A stretch of 8,095 nt of DNA from Candidatus Poseidoniaceae archaeon (GCA_013330925.1 DUHJ01000217.1:1-8095); one strand, 5' to 3'. Shown: positions 1 through 5,881, counted from the stretch's first letter. Translations and numbers: made by a program. The notes: generated by a model from the letters alone, not told the origin.

Positions 1-227
1 ACGAGCAGCTTCTCGGTCCTACTGGCCAGATCGGCGGCCCGAGGAATTTCGACGTGGTCACGAGGATCGAAGCGCTTGGAACGGGCCGCTTCGGCGATGG
101 TATAGGCTTCGTCGGTGCGCTCGTCCAGCCACAGGTGGTAGCGCTCCATTTCTGCTTCCAAGCGGGGCACGTCGAGCCCGACCAAGGGGTCATGCAGTGG
201 GGCGCCGACGGGGTCGGTCGACGCCAT
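1..227 (-). CDS. polC: DNA polymerase II (PolD) large subunit DP2, N-terminal fragment
   Basis: Only the first 75 codons are in the window; the gene runs off the left edge. Read on the minus strand from ATG 227–225, the protein contains AYTIAEAARSKRFDP (residues 41–55) followed by VEIPRAADLASRTEKLL (59–75). This closely resembles the conserved N-terminal stretch of archaeal DP2 (pattern: IA..AR.KG.DP...VEIP.A.DLA.R.E.L). DP2 is the catalytic subunit of the euryarchaeal replicative polymerase PolD and works with the small subunit DP1. The start is secure because an in-frame TGA lies three codons upstream (236–234). No Shine-Dalgarno site precedes it, and a promoter-like element lies at -25 to -33, which suggests a leaderless transcript. 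It is divergent from pyrE. The catalytic core lies outside the window and cannot be judged. Confidence 0.85.
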   Translation of the reverse strand, partial: MASTDPVGAPLHDPLVGLDVPRLEAEMERYHLWLDERTDEAYTIAEAARSKRFDPRDHVEIPRAADLASRTEKLL

Positions 228-251
228 AGCGCATCAGTCCGGGCGACCGTT

Positions 252-260
252 CATCAAACC
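252..260 (-). promoter_or_regulatory. Candidate core promoter of polC
   Basis: On the minus strand this reads GGTTTGATG and ends 25 nt before the A of the polC start codon, the place expected for an archaeal BRE/TATA element when transcription begins at the ATG. A nearly identical element faces pyrE at the same distance. It is poorer in A/T than a textbook TATA box, so the call rests on position and recurrence. Confidence 0.4.
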
Positions 261-277
261 AACGTCGTGGTCGGGAA

Positions 278-285
278 GGTTGATG
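278..285 (+). promoter_or_regulatory. Candidate core promoter of pyrE
   Basis: GGTTGATG ends 25 nt before ATG 310. It mirrors the element facing polC (252–260), so the two form a symmetric inverted repeat centred in the gap between the start codons. The position supports ATG 310 as the pyrE start, with a leaderless mRNA. If translation instead began at ATG 283, this stretch would overlap the start codon and could not be the promoter. Confidence 0.4.
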
Positions 286-309
286 CCCCCGCCGCCGGGC
301 CTTGGAGGC

Positions 310-906
310 ATGACGGTGGACGCCAGCCTCGCCGAGGACCCACGACGGGCGAGGCTCGTCGACCTCGTGCGCGACCTTTCCTTCCTCGACGGCGGCAGCG
401 ACGACGCCTTCACCCTCGCCAGCGGCCGCACCTCGCGCTGGTTTTTCGACCTCAAACCCGCCATGATGCACCCCGAAGCAGCCCGGCTGATCGGCGCCCT
501 CATCTGCGCCCGCCTGCCGGCCTACGAGGCCGACGTCGTCGGCGGTCTGGAACTGGGTGCTGTGCCGCTCACGGCGCTGGTCATCGCCAACGCCGATGCC
601 CCTGCATCGCTTCGCGGCATCATGGTCAGGAAGGAACCCAAGGGGCGCGGTGGCCGGAAGACGAACAACCCCCCGGGCGTGGAGGGTTCCTCCCTTTCTG
701 GCGGCGGCCGAATCGTGGTCTTGGAAGACGTCACCACCACGGGTGGTTCGGCGGTCAAGGCCGTCGAGCGCCTGCGTTCAGAAACCGATTGCGAGGTCGT
801 GGGTGTCATCTCCATCCTTGACCGTCAAGAGGGCGGCGCGGAGGCCTTCGCCGCCGCAGGCATCCCCTTCGAGAGTTTGCTCGTCCGTGCCGACATCACA
901 GGGTGA
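310..906 (+). CDS. pyrE: Orotate phosphoribosyltransferase
   Basis: A 198-residue protein that would join orotate and PRPP to give OMP in pyrimidine synthesis. It shows the family signatures in order: FTLASGRTSRWFFDLK (34–49, orotate/PRPP N-terminal motif), VVGGLELGAVPL (76–87), the flexible catalytic loop starting RKEPKGRGG (107–115), and the PRPP-binding motif VVLEDVTTTGGSA (136–148). Loop residues Arg107, Lys108, Glu109 and Lys111 match those of bacterial OPRTases. The position of the bacterial loop His (KDHG in E. coli) is Arg113, and the loop is about seven residues longer than in E. coli. ATG 310 is chosen over TTG 280 and ATG 283 because the candidate promoter ends 25 nt upstream of it and the extra Pro-rich residues have no family counterpart. 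GGAGG at 304–308 is only 1 nt from the ATG, too close for a normal Shine-Dalgarno site. The methyltransferase gene follows after 4 nt. Confidence 0.9.
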   Translation: MTVDASLAEDPRRARLVDLVRDLSFLDGGSDDAFTLASGRTSRWFFDLKPAMMHPEAARLIGALICARLPAYEADVVGGLELGAVPLTALVIANADAPASLRGIMVRKEPKGRGGRKTNNPPGVEGSSLSGGGRIVVLEDVTTTGGSAVKAVERLRSETDCEVVGVISILDRQEGGAEAFAAAGIPFESLLVRADITG

Positions 907-910
907 GCCC

Positions 911-2209
911 ATGGCGTACGAGGTGCTCGTCCCCGCCGAGCTGGAGGAGGACCCTTCGCTCACCGTTGTGCGGGATTCGACCGCGCCGGACGGATTGCAT
1001 TTCGTTCATGGTGAGGCGGCCAAACCCCTCGCGACTCCGTGGCAAGTGGGTGCGGAACGTGCCGCTTTGCTCAATCCCGAGCGCCTTCCTTCCGGCGTCG
1101 TACTGGACGTGGCCTGCGGCAGTGGTGTGCAATTGGCTGCCCTAGCCGCCATCCTCGAACGTCCCGCCGTCGGCATCGAACTGGACCCGAGCCGTGCCCG
1201 AGCGAGCGCGCAGAACCTGCGAACGGTGGCCGCTTGGTTCGGCGCTTTGAACGCCCCCTGGTTCGTGCAATCGCGCGTCCTTGTCGGCAACGGCACCAAT
1301 GCTGAAGGCGTGCTGGCCGCCCTTGGAAGCCCCGGCATCGGTTTGCTCCAACTCGATCCAGCCCGTCCACGCAATTCGCGCACGCACGATTTGGAGGAGA
1401 TGGCCCCCTCGCCGAACGAGGTCCTCAGTGCGTGGGCTCCCCTCCTTGCGCAGGGCCCCGACGGCCCCGCCGTTTTGTTGGACCTCTCGCCACGGTTGAC
1501 CCACGAGCAACGCCTCTCCCTTGAGGCCATGATCGACACCCATCTTCCCGGTGTGCAGCGGACTTGGGTCTGGGGCTCCCGTGGCGGCGGTCGTGTGGAC
1601 CGTCTTTCCGCATGGTTGGGCGGCGCCTCAACCCCAGAGGTCGCCCGCCGCTTTGTCCGCTACCCTGCCAACGGGTCAATGCCTTTGATCGTCGAAGGCG
1701 GTCGCGCGCTTCCGCTTGGCGAAGACCTTCCCGAACAGGTACGCCGGCCTCCACGACGCGGGGAGCACGTCAGCCTCGTCGACGCCGCCTTGCTCGCTTC
1801 GGGGCTGGCAGAGCCGTGGCTCACGTCCCATCTCGGCGCCGAGGCAACGCTGACGTGGACGGCGGTCGAAGGACGACGCCCGCAGGTTCACCATGACGCG
1901 CCCCTGGGCCTCGACCCTAATCAGCGCGGTCTGATCCAAGCCTCAGGCCGCATCGTTGCCGTGGTCCACCACGCTCCCAACGAAGGGAACATCGACGACC
2001 TCGTGGTCATGGCCTTGGAGCACGACGTGGCCCGTTTGACCCTGAGGTGCACGCTGCCCGCCGATGTTCAGCCGAAGCTCCAGGGTTCGCTCGACCGGCA
2101 ATTGTCCCGTCGACATGGGCGCCGTCAGGCCTTTCTCTGCCATGCAGGACAGGGACCTGAAGTTCACTTGCTCTGCGTCGGCCCCACCGTTCAAGAAGGA
2201 ACGCGCTGA
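911..2209 (+). CDS. Class I SAM-dependent methyltransferase with THUMP-like C-terminal domain
   Basis: 432 residues. The first half is a Rossmann methyltransferase: motif I VVLDVACGSGVQLAAL (63–78), an acidic end of strand 2 in GIELDPSRA (88–96), and motif IV LLQLDPARPRNSR (145–157). LLDLSPRL follows at 189–196. The DPAR signature, the PSPNEV segment (166–171) and the later SP motif resemble the bacterial methyltransferases that carry a C-terminal THUMP-like domain. Here that region would be about 280–425 (LDPNQRGLIQASGRIVAVVH, then a basic RQLSRRHGRR at 396–405). In that family an RNA substrate is suspected, but I know of no firmly established one. The start ATG 911 lies 4 nt after the pyrE stop with GGGTGA just upstream, so it is probably co-transcribed and possibly translationally coupled. 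Methyltransferase confidence is high; subfamily confidence is moderate. Confidence 0.7.
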   Translation: MAYEVLVPAELEEDPSLTVVRDSTAPDGLHFVHGEAAKPLATPWQVGAERAALLNPERLPSGVVLDVACGSGVQLAALAAILERPAVGIELDPSRARASAQNLRTVAAWFGALNAPWFVQSRVLVGNGTNAEGVLAALGSPGIGLLQLDPARPRNSRTHDLEEMAPSPNEVLSAWAPLLAQGPDGPAVLLDLSPRLTHEQRLSLEAMIDTHLPGVQRTWVWGSRGGGRVDRLSAWLGGASTPEVARRFVRYPANGSMPLIVEGGRALPLGEDLPEQVRRPPRRGEHVSLVDAALLASGLAEPWLTSHLGAEATLTWTAVEGRRPQVHHDAPLGLDPNQRGLIQASGRIVAVVHHAPNEGNIDDLVVMALEHDVARLTLRCTLPADVQPKLQGSLDRQLSRRHGRRQAFLCHAGQGPEVHLLCVGPTVQEGTR

Positions 2210-2218
2210 ACGCGACGC

Positions 2219-2234
2219 TGCGCCTCAGGGCGCA
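2219..2234 (+). terminator. Hairpin after the pyrE–methyltransferase unit
   Basis: A perfect 6-bp stem (TGCGCC / GGCGCA) with a TCAG loop begins 10 nt after the methyltransferase stop. No T-tract follows, so it is not a classical intrinsic or archaeal terminator. It may mark or protect the 3' end, or be chance in GC-rich DNA. Confidence 0.3.
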
Positions 2235-2254
2235 CCGTTCCATGGGCCGCGGTC

Positions 2255-2262
2255 TTCAAATA
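2255..2262 (+). promoter_or_regulatory. TATA-like box of the ribosomal protein operon
   Basis: TTCAAATA is the most A/T-rich octamer in the otherwise GC-rich gap before rps13. A start about 27 nt downstream (around 2285) would leave a leader of about 35 nt containing the rps13 Shine-Dalgarno site. It differs from the TTGATG element at the leaderless genes. Confidence 0.35.
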
Positions 2263-2307
2263 GGGGAGTTCGGTCGGCACGTTGCTCGACACCATGTCGA
2301 ACGCGAT

Positions 2308-2312
2308 GGAGG
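2308..2312 (+). promoter_or_regulatory. Shine-Dalgarno site that fixes the rps13 start
   Basis: GGAGG with an 8-nt spacer to ATG 2321. It selects this ATG over the in-frame upstream candidates TTG 2282, ATG 2294 and ATG 2306, the last of which overlaps the site itself. Confidence 0.65.
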
Positions 2313-2320
2313 CATCACAG

Positions 2321-2785
2321 ATGGCCAAGAAGGACGAAGACCTTGGAGACGATTTCTCCTACATCATCCGCATGTCGGACACGGACGTGGACGGCCTTCG
2401 GCCGCTCGGATCGGCCCTGACCGCCATCAACGGTGTCGGCGACCGCACCGCCATCCAAATCTGCCGTCAGACCGGCTTCGAGCCGACCCGCTTGGCCGGC
2501 CATCTCACGCCCGAGGAGCAGCAGACCCTCATGGAGGCCGTCGAAGAATACGCGGAGAAGGTCCCCTTGTGGATGCTGAACCGCCAGCGCGACATCGAGA
2601 GCGGCGAGGAACTCCACCTAACCGGTCAGCAAGTCAAGCTCGTCCAGAAGGACGACATCGACCGGCTCCGTGCCATCAAGGCCTACCGCGGTGTGCGTCA
2701 CGCCAACCGCCAGAAGGTCCGTGGTCAGCGCGGTCGTTCCAACGGCCGCTTCGGCCTGACGCTGGGTGTCCAGCGCAAGAAGTGA
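2321..2785 (+). CDS. rps13: 30S ribosomal protein S13 (uS13)
   Basis: 154 residues, near the usual length of archaeal S13. The N-terminal part has the helix-hairpin-helix-like ALTAINGVGDRTAIQIC (32–48). The C-terminus carries the basic signature GVRHANRQKVRGQRGRSNGR (124–143) and ends in RKK. S13 sits in the head of the small subunit and contacts the P-site tRNA and the large subunit. The start MAKKDEDLGDDFSYIIR is chosen from the GGAGG site 8 nt upstream. It is the first gene of rps13–rps4–rps11–rpoD, a conserved archaeal order. Seventeen bases separate its stop from rps4. Confidence 0.96.
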   Translation: MAKKDEDLGDDFSYIIRMSDTDVDGLRPLGSALTAINGVGDRTAIQICRQTGFEPTRLAGHLTPEEQQTLMEAVEEYAEKVPLWMLNRQRDIESGEELHLTGQQVKLVQKDDIDRLRAIKAYRGVRHANRQKVRGQRGRSNGRFGLTLGVQRKK

Positions 2786-2802
2786 GGATGAGGTGAGGCA
2801 AC

Positions 2803-3462
2803 ATGGGTGAACCAAAATTCTCGCGACCAAAGTACGACACGCCTTCCCACCCGTGGAAGGCCGACCGAATCGAGGAAGAGCACGCGATCCGTGCCAGCCA
2901 CGGCCTCAAGAACATGAAGGAGATTTGGAAGGCCAAGTCCCAACTCCGCCGCCACCGCCGTCAGGCCATGCGCCTCATCGGTAACGTGGACACCACCGAA
3001 GGCCACGGAAAGCGTGAGATGGAGGACCTGCTTCACTCCCTTCACCAAAAGGGCCTCGTGACCGCTGACTCCAGCCTTGACGACATCCTGTCCCTCGGCG
3101 TTGAGGAGATCCTCAACCGCCGCCTCCAAGCTCAAGTCTACTACAAGGGGCTTGCAAGCACCATCAAGCAGGCGCGCCAACTCATCACCCACGGCCAAAT
3201 CGTCGTCGGTGAGCAAAAGGTGACCATCCCCTCTTACCCCGTCTCCCGCGACGAAGAGGAACTCATCGCTTACCACCCGTCCAGCGGGCTCAACAACCCC
3301 CAGCACCCCATTCGCCTCGCGATTGAGGACCGCCGCTCGGAAGCCGAGTACGCGGTGGACGAGCAAGTGGACCCCGAGGCCACCCCGGAATTCGCGGCTG
3401 AAGTCGTCGAAGCGGCGGCCGAGGCTCCCTCTGCGGCCGACGACACCGGAGGTGAGGCTTGA
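2803..3462 (+). CDS. rps4: 30S ribosomal protein S4 (uS4)
   Basis: 219 residues. The N-terminus ([17 protein letters not shown], 2–18) and the basic [12 protein letters not shown] (47–58) are typical of archaeal/eukaryotic uS4. The S4 RNA-binding domain is at about 106–155 ([20 protein letters not shown], then [14 protein letters not shown]). S4 binds 16S rRNA early in 30S assembly. The start is supported by GAGGTGA (2790–2796) with a 6-nt spacer. The last 41 residues (179–219) have no Lys or Arg and are rich in Glu, Asp and Ala, an acidic tail beyond the conserved fold. The stop TGA (3460–3462) overlaps the rps11 ATG by one base. Confidence 0.96.
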   Translation: MGEPKFSRPKYDTPSHPWKADRIEEEHAIRASHGLKNMKEIWKAKSQLRRHRRQAMRLIGNVDTTEGHGKREMEDLLHSLHQKGLVTADSSLDDILSLGVEEILNRRLQAQVYYKGLASTIKQARQLITHGQIVVGEQKVTIPSYPVSRDEEELIAYHPSSGLNNPQHPIRLAIEDRRSEAEYAVDEQVDPEATPEFAAEVVEAAAEAPSAADDTGGEA

Positions 3463-3848
3463 TGTCTGACCGCCGTGCAGTCGTCCACATTTTCTCGTCC
3501 TACAACAACGTCCTAATGACCGCAACCGACCTGACCGGTGCGGAAACCATCACCACCTGCTCCGGTGGCCAGGTTGTCAAGACCGCGTCGGACAGCGGCG
3601 GTCAGTTCGCGGCCACCCGTGCCGCTGAGCGCTTGGCCGACGCCCTGCGTGAGAAGGAATTCACGCAACTCATCGTCAAGTACCGCGCACCAGGCGGCAA
3701 CAAGGCCAACACGACCGGCCCCGGTGCACAGGCCGCCATTCGCGCCCTGACCCGTGCCGGCATGACCATCACGCGCATCGAAGACGTCACCCCCATCGCC
3801 CACGACGGGACGAAGAAGAAGGGCGGACGTCGCGGACGCCGCGTCTGA
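3462..3848 (+). CDS. rps11: 30S ribosomal protein S11 (uS11)
   Basis: 128 residues, normal for archaeal S11. Recognisable stretches are [20 protein letters not shown] (near residues 7–26), [20 protein letters not shown], the conserved [20 protein letters not shown], and the basic tail [12 protein letters not shown]11 lies on the 30S platform near the mRNA exit path. The textbook site GGAGGTGA (3448–3455) with a 6-nt spacer points to ATG 3462 rather than TTG 3459. The 1-nt overlap with the rps4 stop (TGATG) suggests translational coupling. RpoD follows after 15 nt. Confidence 0.97.
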   Translation: MSDRRAVVHIFSSYNNVLMTATDLTGAETITTCSGGQVVKTASDSGGQFAATRAAERLADALREKEFTQLIVKYRAPGGNKANTTGPGAQAAIRALTRAGMTITRIEDVTPIAHDGTKKKGGRRGRRV

Positions 3849-3863
3849 ACGAGGTGGATCAAC

Positions 3864-4793
3864 ATGAACATCGAAACCGTGAACGGTTGGCCCAAGGGTC
3901 GCAAGGCGAAGTACCTCATCAGCGACACCGACGCCTCTCAGGTCAACGCCATCCGCCGGGCCATCCTCAGCGATGTCCCCAAGTTGGCGATCGCCTTTGT
4001 CGACTTCACCCAAGGTGTCAACCAAGACAACCAAGGCGAGGTCGTGGAGTCGGTCAACGCCCTCCCCGACGAGGTCATCGCCCACCGTCTGGCGATGCTT
4101 CCCGTTCCCACGTACCCCGACGAAGGCATCCACTTCGTGGACGAGTGCCCGAATTGCAGCACCTTGGTGGAATCCGAGCGCGGTTGCATGCAGTGCCAGG
4201 TGCTCTACTCCCTCAACGCCCGCGGGCCCTCCCCGGACGATGAGGAGGACTTTCGCACCGTGCACGTCGGCGACATGATGACGCTCTCCGACCCGATGTT
4301 CGACATTCCCGAAGAGTTCGCACGCATCCCCTTGACGATCCTCGCCAAGGGCCAGTACCTCGAGTTCTACGCCTTCGCCACCTACGGCCGCGGCAGGGAG
4401 CACGTCAAGCACGCACCCGCTGCAGCCATCACCTTCCGCCCACAACGCGTGGCCGTGATGCAGGACAAGAAGGCCGCAGAGGTCCTCTTTGGCCTCAACC
4501 TGACCACGACCGATGGCCGCCCGATTGACGCCAAGCTGTTCACCAAGAACCGCGTTGAAGACGTCGACACCGTCCACGACCTTGAGAAGGCCATTCACCA
4601 GGTCGGTCCCGGCACCGGTCGCGAAGAAGCCTTTGGCGAAGCAATCGTCTTCGAAGACGTTCCCGGCGCCTACGTGTTCTCGTTCGAGAGCGACGGCGCC
4701 ATGGCGCCTGATGTCGTGATGAACGAGGCGCTTCGCGAACTCAGTGAGCGTTTCCTAAACATCTCGGGCGACCTCGAGAAGGCCCTCGCTTGA
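3864..4793 (+). CDS. rpoD: DNA-directed RNA polymerase subunit D
   Basis: 309 residues, the archaeal counterpart of bacterial alpha and eukaryotic Rpb3; it pairs with subunit L to nucleate polymerase assembly. The alpha motif is NAIRRAILSDVP (28–39), with EVIAHRLAMLPVPT (70–83) after it. Between these and LYSLNARGP lies a cysteine knot C95-x2-C98-x9-C108-x2-C111, probably binding zinc. These four are the only cysteines. The region where iron-sulfur RpoD proteins carry their extra ferredoxin-like domain (here about 165–235) is present in length but has no cysteine, so no Fe-S cluster is expected. The C-terminal dimerisation helices are NEALRELSERFLN (277–289). GAGGTG (3851–3856) with a 7-nt spacer supports the start. 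It is the last gene of the ribosomal operon here. Confidence 0.96.
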   Translation: MNIETVNGWPKGRKAKYLISDTDASQVNAIRRAILSDVPKLAIAFVDFTQGVNQDNQGEVVESVNALPDEVIAHRLAMLPVPTYPDEGIHFVDECPNCSTLVESERGCMQCQVLYSLNARGPSPDDEEDFRTVHVGDMMTLSDPMFDIPEEFARIPLTILAKGQYLEFYAFATYGRGREHVKHAPAAAITFRPQRVAVMQDKKAAEVLFGLNLTTTDGRPIDAKLFTKNRVEDVDTVHDLEKAIHQVGPGTGREEAFGEAIVFEDVPGAYVFSFESDGAMAPDVVMNEALRELSERFLNISGDLEKALA

Positions 4794-4808
4794 GCGCGCA
4801 CAGCGCTC
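4792..4808 (+). terminator. Hairpin overlapping the rpoD stop
   Basis: A perfect 6-bp stem GAGCGC / GCGCTC with the 5-nt loop GCACA, extendable by two wobble pairs. It begins inside the TGA of rpoD. No T-tract follows. It may define the 3' end of the ribosomal operon, or damp read-through into pantoate kinase. Confidence 0.35.
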
Positions 4809-4814
4809 GGCTTC

Positions 4815-4839
4815 ACGCACCTTGATGGACGGCGTGCGT
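4815..4839 (+). promoter_or_regulatory. Inverted repeat around the pantoate kinase promoter element
   Basis: ACGCAC (4815–4820) and GTGCGT (4834–4839) are perfect inverted repeats around a 13-nt centre holding TTGATG. This could be an operator or a second hairpin in the rpoD–pantoate kinase gap. A 6-bp repeat with this loop can occur by chance. Confidence 0.25.
4822..4827 (+). promoter_or_regulatory. Candidate core promoter of pantoate kinase
   Basis: TTGATG ends 26 nt before ATG 4853, matching the elements before polC and pyrE. The gene has no Shine-Dalgarno site, so a leaderless mRNA from here is plausible even though the gene follows the ribosomal operon. Confidence 0.35.
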
Positions 4840-4852
4840 CGCTTGATCCTCA

Positions 4853-5881
4853 ATGACGGTCGGCGAAGCCCACGTTGGTGGCCACGTCACCCTGCTCTTC
4901 TCGATCCACGACGATGAGCTTCTGCCCCGCCGACAGGGGAGCCGCGGCGCCGGCCTTTGCCTCGATGCAGGCGTTCGCGTTCGCGCAGAAGCCCTCCCCG
5001 CAGCCATCGGCGAAGATTCAGCCGGGGCAATTCCTGCCCCACGCCCGGCCCGCAGCAACGGGAGCATCGAGGTGGAGGTCAGCGATCGGTTTGGACGGCC
5101 TTGGCCGGAAGGCGAAGCCATGTACATCACGCTAATCAACGACCTGCGCGCGGTCAGGCGCCTTGCCCCGTCGACTTCGTGGAGGCTGGAAGTCCGGCTC
5201 GAATTGCCGATCAGCCAAGGCTTTGGCATGTCCGCAGCCGGTTTCCTGGCCGCTGCGCTGGCCGTGTTGGAAGCCAACGGCACCCCCGATCCACGCTATG
5301 CTGCACGCGCAGCCCATCGTCTGGAACGCCAACATCGTGGTGGCCTTGGTGACGTGTTGGCCCTGCAGGCGGGAGGCATGGCCCTGCGGCGTGAGCCCGG
5401 TGCGCCTGGTGTGGTCGGTCAGGCCGAGGGGGCCTCCCTTGCAGCGCCGCTTTTGCTGGTTTGGCAGCCAGACGAATCACGTCATACGTCCGCATACATC
5501 GACCATCCGGGTTGGAAACGTTCGATCACCGAAGCAGGTGAAGCGGCCTTGCAACCCCTGTTGGCCGGTGCGTGGACCCCAAAGCGTTGGGGCGACTTGC
5601 TCGAAGCCGCCGCGGTCTTCGCCAACCGTTCAGGTTTGGAAGAAGAACACGAACGCGCCACCTTGCTCCAGAGCGTTCAGACCGTGCTGGTCGGCCACGG
5701 TCTTGCGTCCGCGTGGACTTGCCGGTTGTGCATGCTCGGTGTGTCCGCCGTGGTGATGCCTCGCCGGCCCGAAGACGCCTCCTCGCTCGATTTGGATGCC
5801 CTTCGTGGGCCGTTGGAATCGGCCGGATTTCAAGCCACCATGTGCGGCCTCTCGCCCCCTCCGTCTGACGAAGAAGAGTGA
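4853..5881 (+). CDS. Pantoate kinase (GHMP kinase superfamily)
   Basis: 342 residues. In archaea pantoate kinase phosphorylates pantoate, and phosphopantothenate synthetase then makes 4'-phosphopantothenate for CoA. Matches to the archaeal family are AHVGGHVTLLFSI (6–18, usually PGH), GSRGAGLCL (29–37), the GHMP ATP-binding loop LPISQGFGMSAAG (118–130), GLGDVLALQAGG (164–175) and the C-terminal CMLGVSAVVM (293–302). ATG 4853 is secure at the 5' side because an in-frame TGA lies at 4844–4846. No Shine-Dalgarno site is seen. It follows rpoD after 59 nt in the same direction and converges on the acetyltransferase with a single base between stops. The C-terminal tail is acidic (SDEEE). Another GHMP sugar or mevalonate-type kinase is less likely given the SQGFGMS motif. 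Confidence 0.85.
   Translation: MTVGEAHVGGHVTLLFSIHDDELLPRRQGSRGAGLCLDAGVRVRAEALPAAIGEDSAGAIPAPRPARSNGSIEVEVSDRFGRPWPEGEAMYITLINDLRAVRRLAPSTSWRLEVRLELPISQGFGMSAAGFLAAALAVLEANGTPDPRYAARAAHRLERQHRGGLGDVLALQAGGMALRREPGAPGVVGQAEGASLAAPLLLVWQPDESRHTSAYIDHPGWKRSITEAGEAALQPLLAGAWTPKRWGDLLEAAAVFANRSGLEEEHERATLLQSVQTVLVGHGLASAWTCRLCMLGVSAVVMPRRPEDASSLDLDALRGPLESAGFQATMCGLSPPPSDEEE

Noticed and set aside
280..309. Longer pyrE start at TTG 280 or ATG 283
   Set aside because: The extra MPPPPGLGG has no OPRTase counterpart and the stretch coincides with the candidate promoter element. GGGAAGG at 273–279 is only 3 nt from ATG 283.
54..821. 255-codon plus-strand frame across the polC start and into pyrE
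   Set aside because: It is out of frame with pyrE, antisense to the polC N-terminus, and its product is an Arg/Pro/Gly-rich string typical of a shadow frame.
557..910. Upstream extension of the methyltransferase inside pyrE
   Set aside because: The frame is open but overlaps pyrE in another frame, and its residues are low-complexity Arg/Ser/Pro. ATG 911, 4 nt after the pyrE stop, matches the start of the sensible protein.
2725..3525. 266-codon open frame antisense to rps4
   Set aside because: Shadow of the S4 gene, with no recognisable domain.
3513..4598. 361-codon open frame antisense to rpoD and rps11
   Set aside because: It lies opposite two unmistakable conserved genes. Its composition mirrors their codon pattern, and long antisense frames are expected in GC-rich DNA.
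4794..4852. Possible tRNA or small RNA gene in the rpoD–pantoate kinase gap
   Set aside because: At 59 nt it is too short for a tRNA, and only two short hairpins are seen.
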